The notes beneath the pieces are model-generated. The model saw nothing but the letters and a program-made list of their open reading frames with translations. It ran no database searches and was not told the origin of the DNA. From positions 4,092,001 through 4,156,000 of the forward strand of contig NZ_CP152413.1 in the NCBI RefSeq assembly GCF_038967635.1: a stretch of DNA of 64,000 nucleotides. Direction: 5' to 3'. Of the stretch, positions 26,669 to 37,838 are shown one piece after another. This DNA comes from Bradyrhizobium sp. B124 (GTDB lineage: Bacteria; Pseudomonadota; Alphaproteobacteria; Rhizobiales; Xanthobacteraceae). Every line of letters begins with the position of its first letter. The first letter of the stretch is position 1. The translations under genes were made by a program, and so were the position numbers.

Positions 26669-26714
26669 TTGACTGGACATTTTGCCGCGCTAATTTATTA
26701 GTTACGTGAATAAA
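26669..26714 (+). promoter_or_regulatory. Sigma70-like promoter with ROK-type operator
   Basis: TTGACT at 26669-26674 and TAATTT at 26691-26696, spaced 16 bases, form a good promoter for the sugar ABC operon. TTTATT at 26694-26699 and AATAAA at 26709-26714 form a dyad with 9 bases between, overlapping the -10 box and the start site. TTATT-N9-AATAA resembles the A/T-rich half-sites known for NagC/Mlc-type ROK repressors. The surrounding 200 bases are clearly more AT-rich than the genome around them. Confidence 0.55.
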
Positions 26715-26777
26715 ATAAGGCGTGAAAAGCGCCGAGCGTGAAAACCCCTCAGCTGGGGTGTCGTCAGGGAGGTGCAT

Positions 26778-27743
26778 ATGAATGACTCAATGAGAAGATT
26801 GATCGTGCCGCTGTTGGCGGGCGCGGCCGCGCTCGCGATGGCCACAGGGATAGCACAGGCACAGCAGAAAAAGACCATCGCGCTGGTGACCAATGTCGCG
26901 GCCGACTTCTGGACCATCGCGGGCCGCGGGCTCGAGAAGGCGCAGAAGGAGCACCCGGAATACAATATCGAGCTGATCGTCACCAACGAAGGCACCGCGG
27001 CTGGCCAGCGGCGCGAGTTGGACGACCTCTTGGTGCGCGGCGTCGCCGGCATCTCGATCTCGGTCGACGATGCGCCGCATGCAACCGAAGAACTCAACAA
27101 GGTCGCGGCCAAGACCGTGCTGATCACGACGGACAGCGACGCGCCGCAGAGCAACCGTCTCGCCTATATCGGCACCGACAACGTCGCGGCTGGGCGGCAG
27201 GCCGGCGAGGAGATCAAGAAGGCACTGCCGAACGGCGGCAAGATCGCGCTGTTCGTCGGAACGATGGACGCCGACAACGCCCGCGAGCGCGTACAGGGCA
27301 TCAAGGAATCGATCGCCGGCACCAAGGTCGAGCTGGTCGACGTGTTCACCGACCAGGTGGACTTTGCCAAGGCCAAGGCGAATATGGAGAACGTGCTCGT
27401 CAAATATCCCGACATCGCACTGCTCTCCGGCCTGTGGAGCTACGAGACCCCGCTGATCTATGATGCGGTGAAGGCCGCGGGCAAGGCCGGCAAGGTGAAG
27501 ATCGTCGGCTTCGACGAGGACCAGCGGACGCTGCGGGGCATTTCCGACGGCACGATCGAATCCACGGTCGTGCAGCAGCCCTACGAGTTCGGCTACCTCT
27601 CCGCCACCAACATCATCAAGACGCTGACCGGCGACAAATCCTGGATTCCGAAGGACAGCAAGCTGATCGTGCCGACCAAGGTGATCAGCAAGACCAACGT
27701 CGCGGAGTTCGCCGGGCAATTGAAGGAACTGCTGAAAAAGTAA
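26778..27743 (+). CDS. Sugar-type ABC transporter substrate-binding protein
   Basis: Peripla_BP_4 (ribose-binding-type) protein, 321 residues. ATG 26778 follows GGGAGG at 26767-26772; the GTG at 26772 lies inside that ribosome site. A signal peptide ends near AQAQ. The mature start KKTIALVTNVAADFWTIAGR and the ligand-region NEGTAAGQRRELDDLLVRGV fit the CUT2 group. First gene of an SBP-ATPase-permease operon under the ROK operator. Sugar identity not determinable. Confidence 0.9.
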   Translation: MNDSMRRLIVPLLAGAAALAMATGIAQAQQKKTIALVTNVAADFWTIAGRGLEKAQKEHPEYNIELIVTNEGTAAGQRRELDDLLVRGVAGISISVDDAPHATEELNKVAAKTVLITTDSDAPQSNRLAYIGTDNVAAGRQAGEEIKKALPNGGKIALFVGTMDADNARERVQGIKESIAGTKVELVDVFTDQVDFAKAKANMENVLVKYPDIALLSGLWSYETPLIYDAVKAAGKAGKVKIVGFDEDQRTLRGISDGTIESTVVQQPYEFGYLSATNIIKTLTGDKSWIPKDSKLIVPTKVISKTNVAEFAGQLKELLKK

Positions 27744-27758
27744 CTTCAGTCGGCTTCA

Positions 27759-27787
27759 CCGCCCGGCCGCCACAGGCCGCCGGGCGG
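27759..27787 (+). other. Intercistronic stem-loop after the sugar-binding-protein gene
   Basis: CCGCCCGGC at 27759-27767 pairs perfectly with GCCGGGCGG at 27779-27787 around an 11-base loop. No T-tract follows and the ATPase ATG is 21 bases downstream, so partial termination or mRNA protection is likelier than a full stop. Confidence 0.6.
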
Positions 27788-27807
27788 GCTGCAGGAGGAC
27801 ATGTCGA

Positions 27808-29330
<1,523 letters not shown>

Positions 29331-29334
<4 letters not shown>

Positions 29335-30392
29335 TGAAGAAGGAACTCGGCCTGTTCTTGCTGCTGGCGGTGATCTCCGCCATCACCGGCGCAATCAATC
29401 CGGCGTTCCTGTCGTTCGTCAACTTGCTGAACATGGCCAATCTGATCGGCCTGTTCGGTGTGTTCGCACTGGGCGAAGGTCTCGTCATCATCACCGGAGG
29501 CATCGATCTTTCGCTCGGCTCGATGTTCGCGCTGCTCGGCGTCGTCTTCATCGACCTTCTGACGACGTATCAGGTGCCCTGGCCCATCGCGCTGTTGCTG
29601 GTCCTGATGGGCGGGCTGGCGCTGGGCGGCATCCAGGGTTTCCTGATCACGCGGCTGAAAATGCAGCCCTTCATCGTGACGCTGTGCGGGTTGCTGATCT
29701 ATCGCGGCGCCGCGCGCTATTACACCAGCGATTCGACACGCGGCTTCGGCTATGGTGACGAGGCCAGCACGCTGGGCAACATCGCCTCCGGCAATATCGC
29801 AGGCATTCCCAACACCTTCATCTTCCTGATCATCCTGGCGCTGATCCTCGGCGTGCTGCTGCATCGTTCGGTCTACGGACGCTGGCTTTATGCCGTGGGC
29901 AAAAACGAGGAAGCGGCGCGCTTCTCCGGTATCAACACAAATATCGTGATCGCGACCGCCTATGTCATCAGCGGCGGCCTCGCCGGCGTTTCGACCGTGA
30001 TGTTCGTCTTCTACACCAACTCGGTCTCTCCGAGTTCCTTCGGCAATTTCTACGAACTCTATGCGATTGCGGCTGCCGTCCTCGGCGGCTGCAGCCTGCG
30101 CGGCGGCGAAGGCTCGATTCTCGGCATCGTGCTGGGCACGGCGCTGCTGCAGGTGCTGCAAAACCTCGTGAACATCCTCGGCATTCCGAACTCCCTGAAC
30201 TTCGCGGTGATGGGAACCGTGATCCTGATCGGCGTGCTGGCGGATCAGCAATTGCAGGCCCGTCGGCGACGCAAGGCGGCGCTCGCCGGGCTCGCCCGCA
30301 CGGCACCGCGATCAAAGGAAACCACAATCCTGCAAAACGCATCTCCGCGCGGCGCGACGGCGTTGCCGACGAGCGCGGGCGATCAAGCATGA
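29331..30392 (+). CDS. Sugar ABC transporter permease (RbsC-like)
   Basis: Inner-membrane permease, 353 residues. It has NLLNMANLIGLFGVFALGEG, IITGGIDLSLGSMFALLGV and the coupling region AAAVLGGCSLRGGEGSILG, all RbsC/XylH hallmarks. The C-terminal about 45 residues are a positively charged and then low-complexity tail (QARRRRKAALAG onward), longer than usual. Start ATGATG overlaps the ATPase stop. Last gene of the first sugar ABC operon. Confidence 0.9.
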
Positions 30393-30700
30393 CTCGACTG
30401 CGAAGAACCACGATCGGGAATATGGCCGCGGCGACTTCGGTAGAGGAACAAGGGGAAGAGAGTTCAATGCGCAAGACTGATCAAGCATACGACGCTCGCG
30501 TCCACGTTGGGCCTGCACGCCGAACCCGGTGGGGCCACGGACAGGCCCTCACCACCGTCTTGAAAGGCTTCGGTGTGCGCGCAGTTTCTATCTCAAGTTG
30601 ACGGATCGATACACTGACGGGGCACGTTCCAGGCCGAAGGGCTTTGGGCAGGGACGTGAGACAAAAATGGACAAAGCCGGGGACGCTGGGAGTGCAGAAA
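30393..30700 (+). other. Intergenic region between sugar permease and OprB porin, with a stem-loop
   Basis: No convincing gene in 308 bases. A hairpin with GGTGGGGCC at 30528-30536 and GGCCCTCACC at 30544-30553 (one bulged T, 7-base loop) may end the ABC transcript. A 44-codon frame from ATG 30467 has a GGGGAAGAG ribosome-like site but no recognisable product. No clear promoter for the porin was seen. Confidence 0.4.
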
Positions 30701-32050
30701 ATGTTGCATAGGTCTGTAAACACCGCGCGGGCATGCGGCGTGGGGATCGCTTTGTTATCCTTGTTCGGCGGCGGCGCGCATGCGGCCGATCTCTTAACGA
30801 AAGCTCCGCCTATTCCTTACGCTGAGACCGATGATTTCTGGACGAGACCGTATCTGTTCGGCGATCTCGGCAGGACGCAGCTGAAGGAGCGGGGTATCTC
30901 GCTGGCCCTGACGCTGGGCGACGAAGCTGTTGGCAATCTGTCGGGCGGCAACAAGAATGTCGGTGCCAACGCCGGGCAGCTGTTCTTTCAGGCCAAGTTC
31001 GACATGGCGAAGCTCGCCGGCATCCAGGGCGGCCTGGTCGGCCTTACGCTGGTCGACCGCTTCGGCCACAATCTGAACGACGACGCAGGCATTCCGGCCT
31101 TGCAGCTGACCAACGAAGTGTTCGGCCGCGGCAATATCCTGCGCCTCACCGAACTCTACTACTCGCAGAAACTGTTCGATGACCGCCTTGAACTCAAGGG
31201 CGGCCGTCTGCCGGTCGGTTCCGACTTCTTCTTCGGCCTGTGCGAGTTCATCAACCTGACCTTCTGCGGCGGCCAGCCCGGCAACATCCAGGGTGGCTAC
31301 ATCTACAACTGGCCGGTGAGCCAATGGGCCGGTGTCGCACACTACAACTTCACTAAGGAATGGCAGCTTTCGGTCGGCGTCTACGACGCAAATCCGAACT
31401 ATCTGACGACGTCGGACTCCGCGACGTACTTCCTGCCGGGCGTCCCCGGCTCGAGCCGGGCCTCCGGCGTGCTGGTGCCGGTCGAGGTGGTCTGGGCGCC
31501 GAGCGGTCCCCTGAACGGGACCTGGCGTTTCGGCGGCTGGTATGACAGCGCGTCGACGATTGACGGCGGCCTTCCGGGTATCATTGCGATCGCCCCGGGC
31601 ATCGGCGGCGTCTCGGACCAGAATCTGGGCGATCAGCGCGGCCGCTATGGCGTCTATGAATCGATCCTGCAGCGGCTGACCGTTGAGGGTGCAAAGGCAC
31701 AGGGCTGGTACATGTTCCTCAACACGACGGTCGCCGATCACCGAACGTCGTATCAGGACTATCAGGTCGCCCTGGGCTTCCGGCACACCGGAACGTTCTC
31801 CTGGCGTCCGGACGACGAAGTCGGTTTCGCGGTGGGTACGACCCACGTGAATTCGGCTGCGCTCACCCTGAATGCGGGCGGAAACGAAGTTCCGATCGAA
31901 GCCTGGTACGGCTGGCAGGCGACTGGCTGGATGAACCTCAAGTTCGACGCCCAGTACGTGATCAATCCCGGCGGGCGCGGCTATAATGCCGCCGGCATCA
32001 AGACCGAGAATGCCTGGGTCCTTGGTCTGCGCACGCTGGTGCACTTCTGA
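30701..32050 (+). CDS. Carbohydrate-selective porin, OprB family
   Basis: Outer-membrane porin of 449 residues. ATG 30701 has GGGAG eight bases upstream and starts a signal peptide ending near GAHAAD. The mature protein has the OprB pattern: LTLGDEAVGNLSGG, RLTELYYSQKLFDDRLELKG, then alternating aromatic beta-strands and a C-terminal phenylalanine (LRTLVHF) required for outer-membrane assembly. It lies between two sugar ABC operons on the same strand and probably serves both. Confidence 0.9.
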   Translation: MLHRSVNTARACGVGIALLSLFGGGAHAADLLTKAPPIPYAETDDFWTRPYLFGDLGRTQLKERGISLALTLGDEAVGNLSGGNKNVGANAGQLFFQAKFDMAKLAGIQGGLVGLTLVDRFGHNLNDDAGIPALQLTNEVFGRGNILRLTELYYSQKLFDDRLELKGGRLPVGSDFFFGLCEFINLTFCGGQPGNIQGGYIYNWPVSQWAGVAHYNFTKEWQLSVGVYDANPNYLTTSDSATYFLPGVPGSSRASGVLVPVEVVWAPSGPLNGTWRFGGWYDSASTIDGGLPGIIAIAPGIGGVSDQNLGDQRGRYGVYESILQRLTVEGAKAQGWYMFLNTTVADHRTSYQDYQVALGFRHTGTFSWRPDDEVGFAVGTTHVNSAALTLNAGGNEVPIEAWYGWQATGWMNLKFDAQYVINPGGRGYNAAGIKTENAWVLGLRTLVHF

Positions 32051-32089
32051 GCCGGAGGGGGTTGCCAGCATGTCTGAGCGAGGCCCGCC

Positions 32090-32854
32090 ATGGTAACCCC
32101 TCACGACGCCGGGCTGGCCGTCCTGGAGTTGAAGGGCATCGGCAAGGAGTTCGGCGCCATTCGCGCGTTGCATGGCGTCGACCTGCGCGTTTCTCCCGGC
32201 GAGGTGGTCGGCCTGATGGGAGACAACGGCGCCGGCAAGTCGACGCTCGTCAAGATCATCGCCGGCAACTTCCCGCCGAGTCACGGCGAGATCCGCTTTG
32301 ACGGCAAGCCGGTTCATTTCGTCCGGCCGATCGATGCCCGCGCGGTCGGAATCGAAGTGGTCTATCAGGACCTCGCGCTCGCCGACAATCTCACGGCAGC
32401 GGCCAATGTCTTCCTCGGCCGTGAGCTCAAGCGCAAGCTTGGTCCGTTCGCGTTTCTCGACCACAAGGCGATGGCAGCCCGCGCGCTGGAGCTGTTCGGC
32501 GAGCTGCGTTCGGAGACCCGACCGCACGATCTCGTCAAGCAGATGTCGGGCGGCCAGCGTCAGGCGGTCGCGATCGCACGGACTCGGCTGTCCAATGCCA
32601 AGCTCGTGATGATGGACGAGCCGACGGCCGCGATCTCGGTCCGCCAGGTCGAGCAGGTGCTGAGCCTGATCCATCGCCTGAAGGAACAGGGCGTCGCGGT
32701 GATGCTGATCTCGCACCGCATGCCCGACGTGTTCGCGGTCTGCGACCGCGTCGTGGTGATGCGCCGCGGCGAAAAACGTGCCGACAAGGCGATCGGCGAC
32801 ACCAGCCCCGAGGAAGTCACCTCCCTCATCACGGGAGCGAGAGAGGCTGCGTAA
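32090..32854 (+). CDS. Sugar ABC transporter ATP-binding protein, single domain (FrcA-like)
   Basis: 254 residues with a single ABC domain, as in FrcA of rhizobia and unlike the double RbsA proteins elsewhere in this window. Walker A GDNGAGKST is near 45-53, the signature is MSGGQRQAV, Walker B is LVMMDEPTAAI and the H-loop is LLISHRM. It has an N-terminal short extension before the ABC fold. The stop and the permease start share one base (TAATG). Confidence 0.9.
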   Translation: MVTPHDAGLAVLELKGIGKEFGAIRALHGVDLRVSPGEVVGLMGDNGAGKSTLVKIIAGNFPPSHGEIRFDGKPVHFVRPIDARAVGIEVVYQDLALADNLTAAANVFLGRELKRKLGPFAFLDHKAMAARALELFGELRSETRPHDLVKQMSGGQRQAVAIARTRLSNAKLVMMDEPTAAISVRQVEQVLSLIHRLKEQGVAVMLISHRMPDVFAVCDRVVVMRRGEKRADKAIGDTSPEEVTSLITGAREAA

Positions 32855-33936
32855 TGGCCACGCCCCTGGAATCTCCCATCACCTTCACCAATGTCGGCAA
32901 GACCAAATGGTGGCAGAGCGGCTTCTTTGCCTCGCAGACCGGCTACGTCCTGCTCGCGCTGGTGGCGCTGTTCGTGGTGATGAACTTCGCCAGCCCCTAC
33001 TTCCTCACCGAAGGCAATATGCAGAATGTGGCGAAGAACTTTTCCTTCATCGCCATCGCCACGCTCGGCGTGACCTTCGTCATCATCACCGGCGGCATCG
33101 ACCTCTCGGTGGGGTCGGTGATGTGCTTTTCCGCGATGATCACCTCGATGGTCATGACCCAAATCTCGACGCCGGGCATGCCTGGCGCGGAGTGGTTCGT
33201 GCATTTTGCCGACGACGGCAAGACCGTGATCGCAAATATGCCCGGCTTGATCCTGCTCGTCTCGGTCCTTGCGGGGCTCGGCGTCGCGCTGATCGTCGGT
33301 CTCGTCAATGGCTTCTGCATCGCGGTGCTCGGGCTGTCGCCTTTCGTCACCACGCTCGGCATGCTGTCGATCGTGCGCGGCCTCGGTTACGTCGTCTCCA
33401 ACGGCCGCGGCAGTTTTCCCAGCGGCCCCGAAGCCGAATATCTCTACGCGCTGACATCCGGCGTCGTATTCGGCATGCCGGCGCCGTTCATCTATCTCGT
33501 GGTTCTTGCGGTGGCGATGGCGATCGTGCTGCACCACACCGGTTTCGGCCGCCACGTCTTTGCCGTCGGCGGCAACGAGAAGGCGGCCGCGCTGACCGGC
33601 ATTCCGGTCGTGCGGGTGAAGATCGAGATCTATGTGATCTGCGCGCTCGCCGCCGGCCTGCAGGGCATCATCGTCTCGGGCTGGCTGGGATCGGCGCCGG
33701 CAAACATGGCGACGTCCTACGAGCTCAACGTGATTGCAGCCGCCGTCATCGGCGGCGCCAATCTCGCCGGCGGCGCCGGCGGCCCGCTCGGGGCGATCGT
33801 CGGCTGCGTGCTGCTCGAGGTGATCCGCAACGGCCTCGTGCTCGCGCAGATCAACTCCTACTGGCAGCAGACCTTGGTGGGCGTGATCATCATCGCGGCG
33901 GTGCTGGTCGATCGTCTTCGCTCGCGCATGGCCTGA
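32854..33936 (+). CDS. Sugar ABC transporter permease (FrcC-like)
   Basis: Inner-membrane RbsC/FrcC-type permease, 360 residues, the FrcC length. Motifs are IIAIA-type strand NFSFIAIATLGVTFVIITGG, IDLSVGSVMCFSAM, a longer periplasmic insertion around residues 100-125, and the coupling region AAAVIGGANLAGGAGGPLG. Translationally coupled to the ATPase. The binding-protein gene follows after 91 bases. Confidence 0.9.
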   Translation: MATPLESPITFTNVGKTKWWQSGFFASQTGYVLLALVALFVVMNFASPYFLTEGNMQNVAKNFSFIAIATLGVTFVIITGGIDLSVGSVMCFSAMITSMVMTQISTPGMPGAEWFVHFADDGKTVIANMPGLILLVSVLAGLGVALIVGLVNGFCIAVLGLSPFVTTLGMLSIVRGLGYVVSNGRGSFPSGPEAEYLYALTSGVVFGMPAPFIYLVVLAVAMAIVLHHTGFGRHVFAVGGNEKAAALTGIPVVRVKIEIYVICALAAGLQGIIVSGWLGSAPANMATSYELNVIAAAVIGGANLAGGAGGPLGAIVGCVLLEVIRNGLVLAQINSYWQQTLVGVIIIAAVLVDRLRSRMA

Positions 33937-34027
33937 AGAGTTCGTCCTGGAGGATCGTAATGTCCGCCTATCCGCCTTCGGGAGCCGCTGATTTCGAGGG
34001 ATAGGCATAAAAATGAGGAGGGAAACA

Positions 34028-34960
34028 ATGAAGAAGGCACTTCTTGCCGCTGCGGTCCTCGCCATGATGGCGACACCCGGCTTTGCCCAGAGCTACAAAT
34101 TCGTGATCGTGCCCAAGGCGATGAACAATCCGTTCTTCGATTTCGCGCGCGACGGTTGCCAGAAGCGCGCCAAGGAACTCGGCAACATCGAATGCATCTA
34201 CAAGGGTCCCGTCGAGCACGAGCCGGCGACGCAAGCACAGATCATCCAGGATTTCATCACCCAGAAGGTGGACGGCCTGGCCATCTCGGTCGCCGATGTC
34301 GCGGCCATGACCAAGTCGATCGAGGCGGCAAATGCGGCCGGCATTCCCGTCATCACGTTTGACGCGGACGCGCCGGGCTCGAAGCGGATTGGCTATATCG
34401 GCACCGACAACAAGGAGTTCGGCGTCGCGCTCGGCAAGCAGTTGCTGAAGCTCCGGCCCGATGGCGGCAAGTACGCGATGGTCTCCGGCGGGCCGGGTGC
34501 GAAGAACCTGGCCGAACGCGTCGACGGCGTCCGGGAAGCGCTCAAAGGCTCGAAGTGGACCGAAGTCGGGGGCTCGCCGACGTTCTGCAACGACGACCCC
34601 GCGCTGGGCGTCCAGCAGATGACCGATCTGCGCACCGCTGTTCCTGATCTCGCGGCGATCATCCCGGTCGGCGGCTGGCCGATGTTCGCCCCGGAAGGCT
34701 TCAAGGCGTTCGCCAGCAAGAGCAAGAAGGACATCGACGCCGGCAAGTTCACGCTCGTCGTGGCCGATACCCTCAAGATGCAGCTTGAACTTCTGAACGA
34801 GGGCTATGTCAACGCACTGATCGGCCAGCGTCCGTTCGAGATGGGCGAGAAAGCGATGGATACGCTGCTTGCCATCAAGAAGGGCCAGAAGGTGCGGGAG
34901 ATCATCCACACCGGTCTCGACGTCGTGACAAAGGACAACGTCGCGGCGATGCTGAAGTAG
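34028..34960 (+). CDS. Sugar ABC transporter substrate-binding protein (FrcB-like)
   Basis: Peripla_BP_4 protein, 310 residues. GAGGAGGG at 34015-34022 marks ATG 34028 rather than the in-frame ATG 34013 inside that site. Signal peptide ends at GFAQ. The mature start SYKFVIVPKAMNNPFFDFAR and the motif GYIGTDN are ribose/fructose-binding-type. Last gene of the ATPase-permease-SBP set; the order is reversed relative to the upstream ABC operon, so the two systems were not made by a simple duplication. Confidence 0.9.
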   Translation: MKKALLAAAVLAMMATPGFAQSYKFVIVPKAMNNPFFDFARDGCQKRAKELGNIECIYKGPVEHEPATQAQIIQDFITQKVDGLAISVADVAAMTKSIEAANAAGIPVITFDADAPGSKRIGYIGTDNKEFGVALGKQLLKLRPDGGKYAMVSGGPGAKNLAERVDGVREALKGSKWTEVGGSPTFCNDDPALGVQQMTDLRTAVPDLAAIIPVGGWPMFAPEGFKAFASKSKKDIDAGKFTLVVADTLKMQLELLNEGYVNALIGQRPFEMGEKAMDTLLAIKKGQKVREIIHTGLDVVTKDNVAAMLK

Positions 34961-35342
34961 ACACCGCTGCCCGGTTCCGGCCCGCCCATTCAAGGAGAAA
35001 TCGCGGATGGGCGCGGCGGTTCCTGCATGACCCGATCTCGTCGAAATCTCTGGATTTGCCCGCAGCGGACCAATTGCCGGCGCGAGGTGCGCGCCGGCAA
35101 AATATCGAAAACAACCCCATGCAAAGTGAGCGACGGCTGCCGACGTTCGACAGGGCGACTTGACACGTCGGGCAACTCAGGGGTTTACTTCCAATATTCC
35201 GAAATTATGCGAGCGCCGCCTCGCCCGCCGGTTGCGCTTGCTATCGCGTCAATTCCAACGGCCGACGACAGTCCGCCGGCAGCCGTCGTTCATTGAGGTT
35301 AGTCACGCAGAGCGGCAGGAAATCCCTGCACGCGGTCTGTAT
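34961..35342 (+). other. Gene-free stretch between FrcB-like gene and nitroreductase remnant
   Basis: No gene supported in 382 bases. It holds the perfect stem-loop at 35074-35100 and a promoter-like pair TTGACA at 35160-35165 and TTTACT at 35184-35189 (18-base spacer), which may be the surviving promoter of the broken gene that follows. The missing front part of that gene was not found here in any frame. Confidence 0.5.
35074..35100 (+). terminator. Perfect GC-rich stem-loop, candidate operon end
   Basis: TTGCCGGCGCG at 35074-35084 and CGCGCCGGCAA at 35090-35100 form an 11-bp stem with a 5-base loop, about 115 bases after the last sugar ABC gene. It lacks a T-run downstream, so termination is plausible but not certain. 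Confidence 0.45.
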
Positions 35343-35600
35343 ATGGAGTACCCGCAGCGTCAGCGCGACGAAGCAGTACGCACCGGCATCTCCGGCGCCG
35401 CGGCAATGATCTATGCGGCCCGCTCGCTGGGCCTGGGTTCGACGCCGATGATCGGTTTCGATGCTGAAGCAATGGCCCGCGAGTTCGCGCTGGCCGACGA
35501 CGAGGTGCCGGTGATGCTGTTATCCGTCGGCGCGGAACGTCCGGGAAACTGGCCGCAGAAGCCGCGCCGTCCGTTGGCCGATGTGCTGGAATTCGCTTAG
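35343..35600 (+). pseudogene. Nitroreductase-family C-terminal remnant
   Basis: About 85 codons whose product ends like nitroreductase-family proteins: QRDEAVRTGISGAAAMIY, then ARSLGLGSTPMIGFD, DDEVPVMLLSVGAE and the closing GNWPQKPRRPL. Intact members have about 190-200 residues; the N-terminal FMN-binding half is missing and the sequence upstream does not encode it. A short product could start at ATG 35343, but it would lack the FMN site, so the gene is called broken. Confidence 0.7.
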
Positions 35601-35699
35601 TACGGTCAGGAGACGGATGGTCGCAACGATGCCAGGGCTTCCATCGCTCCCGCGAGGTCTTACGCAGACAACCTGTGGCTCGGCTGCAGTTTAGCTCCC

Positions 35700-36143
35700 T
35701 CAGGAATCGCCCCGTTCGGAGAAAGTTTCGCCCTCGCGCATCCGGCCAAGCTCCAAGGGCGCATTGGCGCTGTCGAGGAACTCAACCGTGGTGAACCACA
35801 AGTCGGCATCGCCGACGTTTTCGAGGTCGTGGATCTTGTATTCACCCTTTCCATAGACGAAGTGACGGGTCTCGCCGGCCGAGTAGACCGCTTCGACGAT
35901 CGTCCCGTCCTCGGCGTGCGATTGCGCCCGGCCTGGCGTTACCGCGGTCCAGAAGTAGTCCAGCACGTGACGATGGAATCCGATGCGCTCACCTGGGGCA
36001 AGCCGGATTTCCCAGACCCGCACGCGCTCGGTCTCGGACAACAGCCGCGTCCCGACCCGCCCGTTGAGCTGATTGGTATCGAACTCCTTGCGAATGTCGT
36101 CGGGCCAGGCGGCCCTCCCCTTTTCGGTCACATCGACGCTCAT
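35700..36143 (-). CDS. Cupin-fold protein of unknown function
   Basis: 147 residues from ATG 36143, which has GGAGG upstream. The middle shows a cupin pattern: WEIRLAPGERIGFHRHVLDY (motif 1 with two histidines and a later acidic residue) and a second strand set with GETRHFVYGKGEYKIHDLEN. It may bind a metal, but the substrate is unknown. It is the last gene of the minus-strand row monooxygenase, DUF485, symporter, cupin, with a 36-base gap from the symporter, so it likely works in the same pathway. Confidence 0.75.
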   Translation of the reverse strand: MSVDVTEKGRAAWPDDIRKEFDTNQLNGRVGTRLLSETERVRVWEIRLAPGERIGFHRHVLDYFWTAVTPGRAQSHAEDGTIVEAVYSAGETRHFVYGKGEYKIHDLENVGDADLWFTTVEFLDSANAPLELGRMREGETFSERGDS

Positions 36144-36179
36144 TGTTGTGCCTCCTTGAGATGAGTGATCCACGCTGCC

Positions 36180-37838
36180 CTACTCGACGCCGAGCCCGGT
36201 CTGGGCGCGGACGTGCTGCGCGCCGAACGAGGCGCGGACGGAAGCCGCCGCCGCACTGCGGTCCAGCACCGACACCGCCCATGATACGGCGAAGGCGAGA
36301 GGAACCGAGACCAGGGCCGGATTGTCGTAAGGGAATGGTGCAGGCCCGAGCTTCAACGCCGCTGTCCATACGCCCGGGCTGAGGGCGACCAGTCCCACCG
36401 ATGCCAGCAGGCCGGCGAGCGACCCGCTCACGGCGCCGCGCGTCGTCAGGTCAGGCCAGACGATCGAGAGAAGAATCACCGGGAAGTTCGCACTCGCCGC
36501 GATCGCAAAGACCAGTCCGACCATGAATGCGATGTTCTGGTTCTCGAACAGGACACCCAGACCCATCGCAATCAGGCTGATCGCAACCGCGGCAGCCTTC
36601 GAGACGAGCACTTCCTCATGCTCGCTGGCACGGCCCCTGCGGATCACGCGGGCATAGAGGTCGTGGCTCGCCGCCGAGGCTCCCGCGAGCGTCAGCCCCG
36701 AAACGACAGCGAGGATCGTCGCGAACGCCACCGCCGAGATGAACCCGAGCAGCAGCGATCCGCCGACGGCATCGGCCAGATGTAGAGCCACCATGTTGAC
36801 GCCGCCAACGAGGGCGCCCGACGTATCCCGAAACTGCGGGTTGGCCGAAACGATCGCGATCGCGCCGAAACCGAGCACAAACAATAGGCTGTAGAAGATG
36901 GAGATGAACCCGGTCGCGACCAGCACCGATGTACGCGCCTGGCGGGCATCGCTCACGGTGAAGAAGCGCATCAAGATGTGCGGCAACCCGGCCGTGCCGA
37001 AAATCAGGGCGAGCCCGAGGGAGATCGCCGATACTGGATCCTTGACAAGTCCGCCCGGCGCCATGATGGCGTCAGCCTTCGGATGCAATGTTACGGCTTC
37101 ACGGAACAGCGCCTCCAGACTGAAGCCGAAGTGCCCGAGGATCAGGATCGACATCAGGACCGAGCCCGACATCAGCAGGATGGCCTTGATGATCTGCACC
37201 CAGGTCGTCGCGAGCATGCCTCCGACCGTCACATAGATCATCATCAGCACGCCGACGATGCCGACCGCGTAGATGTAGGGAAGCCCGAACAGCAGCTGGA
37301 TCAGCTTGCCGGCGCCGACCAGCTGGGCGATCAGATAGAAGACCACGATCACGAGGGTGTTGACGCCTGCGACCGCCCTCACCGGGACTTCGGACAACCG
37401 ATATGCCGCCACGTCGGCAAAGGTGTAACGGCCGAGATTGCGCAACGGCTCGGCAATCAGGAACAGGATCATCGGAAAGCCGACGAGGAAGCCGATCGCA
37501 TAGATCATGCCGTCGTAGCCCGAGGTATAGACGAGCGCGGTAACGCCCAGGAACGTCGCGGCCGACGTGTAATCGCCGGCGATCGCGAGCCCGTTCTGGA
37601 CACCCTTGAGACCGCCGCCGGCGGCATAGAAATCCTTGGCCGTGCTCGTACCACGTCGCGCAGCCCACCATGTGATGCCGAGGCTGATCGCGACGAAGCC
37701 GAGGAACATGGCGATCGCCGTCGCGTTCAGCGGTTGCCGCGTGCCGCTCGCCGCGGTCAACGCGTCGGCCGCGGCGGGCCCGGAAAGCAGGACGAGTGCG
37801 GTTGCAAACAGGGCTCCGCAAACCGAACGTGACGTCAT
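36180..37838 (-). CDS. Sodium:solute symporter, acetate permease (ActP)-like
   Basis: SSS-family transporter, 552 residues from ATG 37838. It has a cleavable-looking N-terminal signal ([13 protein letters not shown]) as in ActP and about 13 membrane helices. Recognisable are [40 protein letters not shown] and [15 protein letters not shown]. ActP carries acetate and other short carboxylates; in this operon with an FAD monooxygenase it probably imports a carboxylated pathway substrate. It overlaps the upstream DUF485 gene by 4 bases. Upstream extension of the frame overlaps that gene and is rejected. Confidence 0.9.
   Translation of the reverse strand: MTSRSVCGALFATALVLLSGPAAADALTAASGTRQPLNATAIAMFLGFVAISLGITWWAARRGTSTAKDFYAAGGGLKGVQNGLAIAGDYTSAATFLGVTALVYTSGYDGMIYAIGFLVGFPMILFLIAEPLRNLGRYTFADVAAYRLSEVPVRAVAGVNTLVIVVFYLIAQLVGAGKLIQLLFGLPYIYAVGIVGVLMMIYVTVGGMLATTWVQIIKAILLMSGSVLMSILILGHFGFSLEALFREAVTLHPKADAIMAPGGLVKDPVSAISLGLALIFGTAGLPHILMRFFTVSDARQARTSVLVATGFISIFYSLLFVLGFGAIAIVSANPQFRDTSGALVGGVNMVALHLADAVGGSLLLGFISAVAFATILAVVSGLTLAGASAASHDLYARVIRRGRASEHEEVLVSKAAAVAISLIAMGLGVLFENQNIAFMVGLVFAIAASANFPVILLSIVWPDLTTRGAVSGSLAGLLASVGLVALSPGVWTAALKLGPAPFPYDNPALVSVPLAFAVSWAVSVLDRSAAAASVRASFGAQHVRAQTGLGVE

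Noticed and set aside
30389..30601. 70-codon frame overlapping the sugar permease stop by 4 bases
   Set aside because: The overlap and a purine-rich site before an internal ATG at 30467 look suggestive, but the product has no recognisable feature and the region holds a probable transcript-end hairpin.
35027..35296. 89-codon frame before the nitroreductase remnant
   Set aside because: Runs through the stem-loop and the promoter-like pair; composition does not resemble a protein of this genome.
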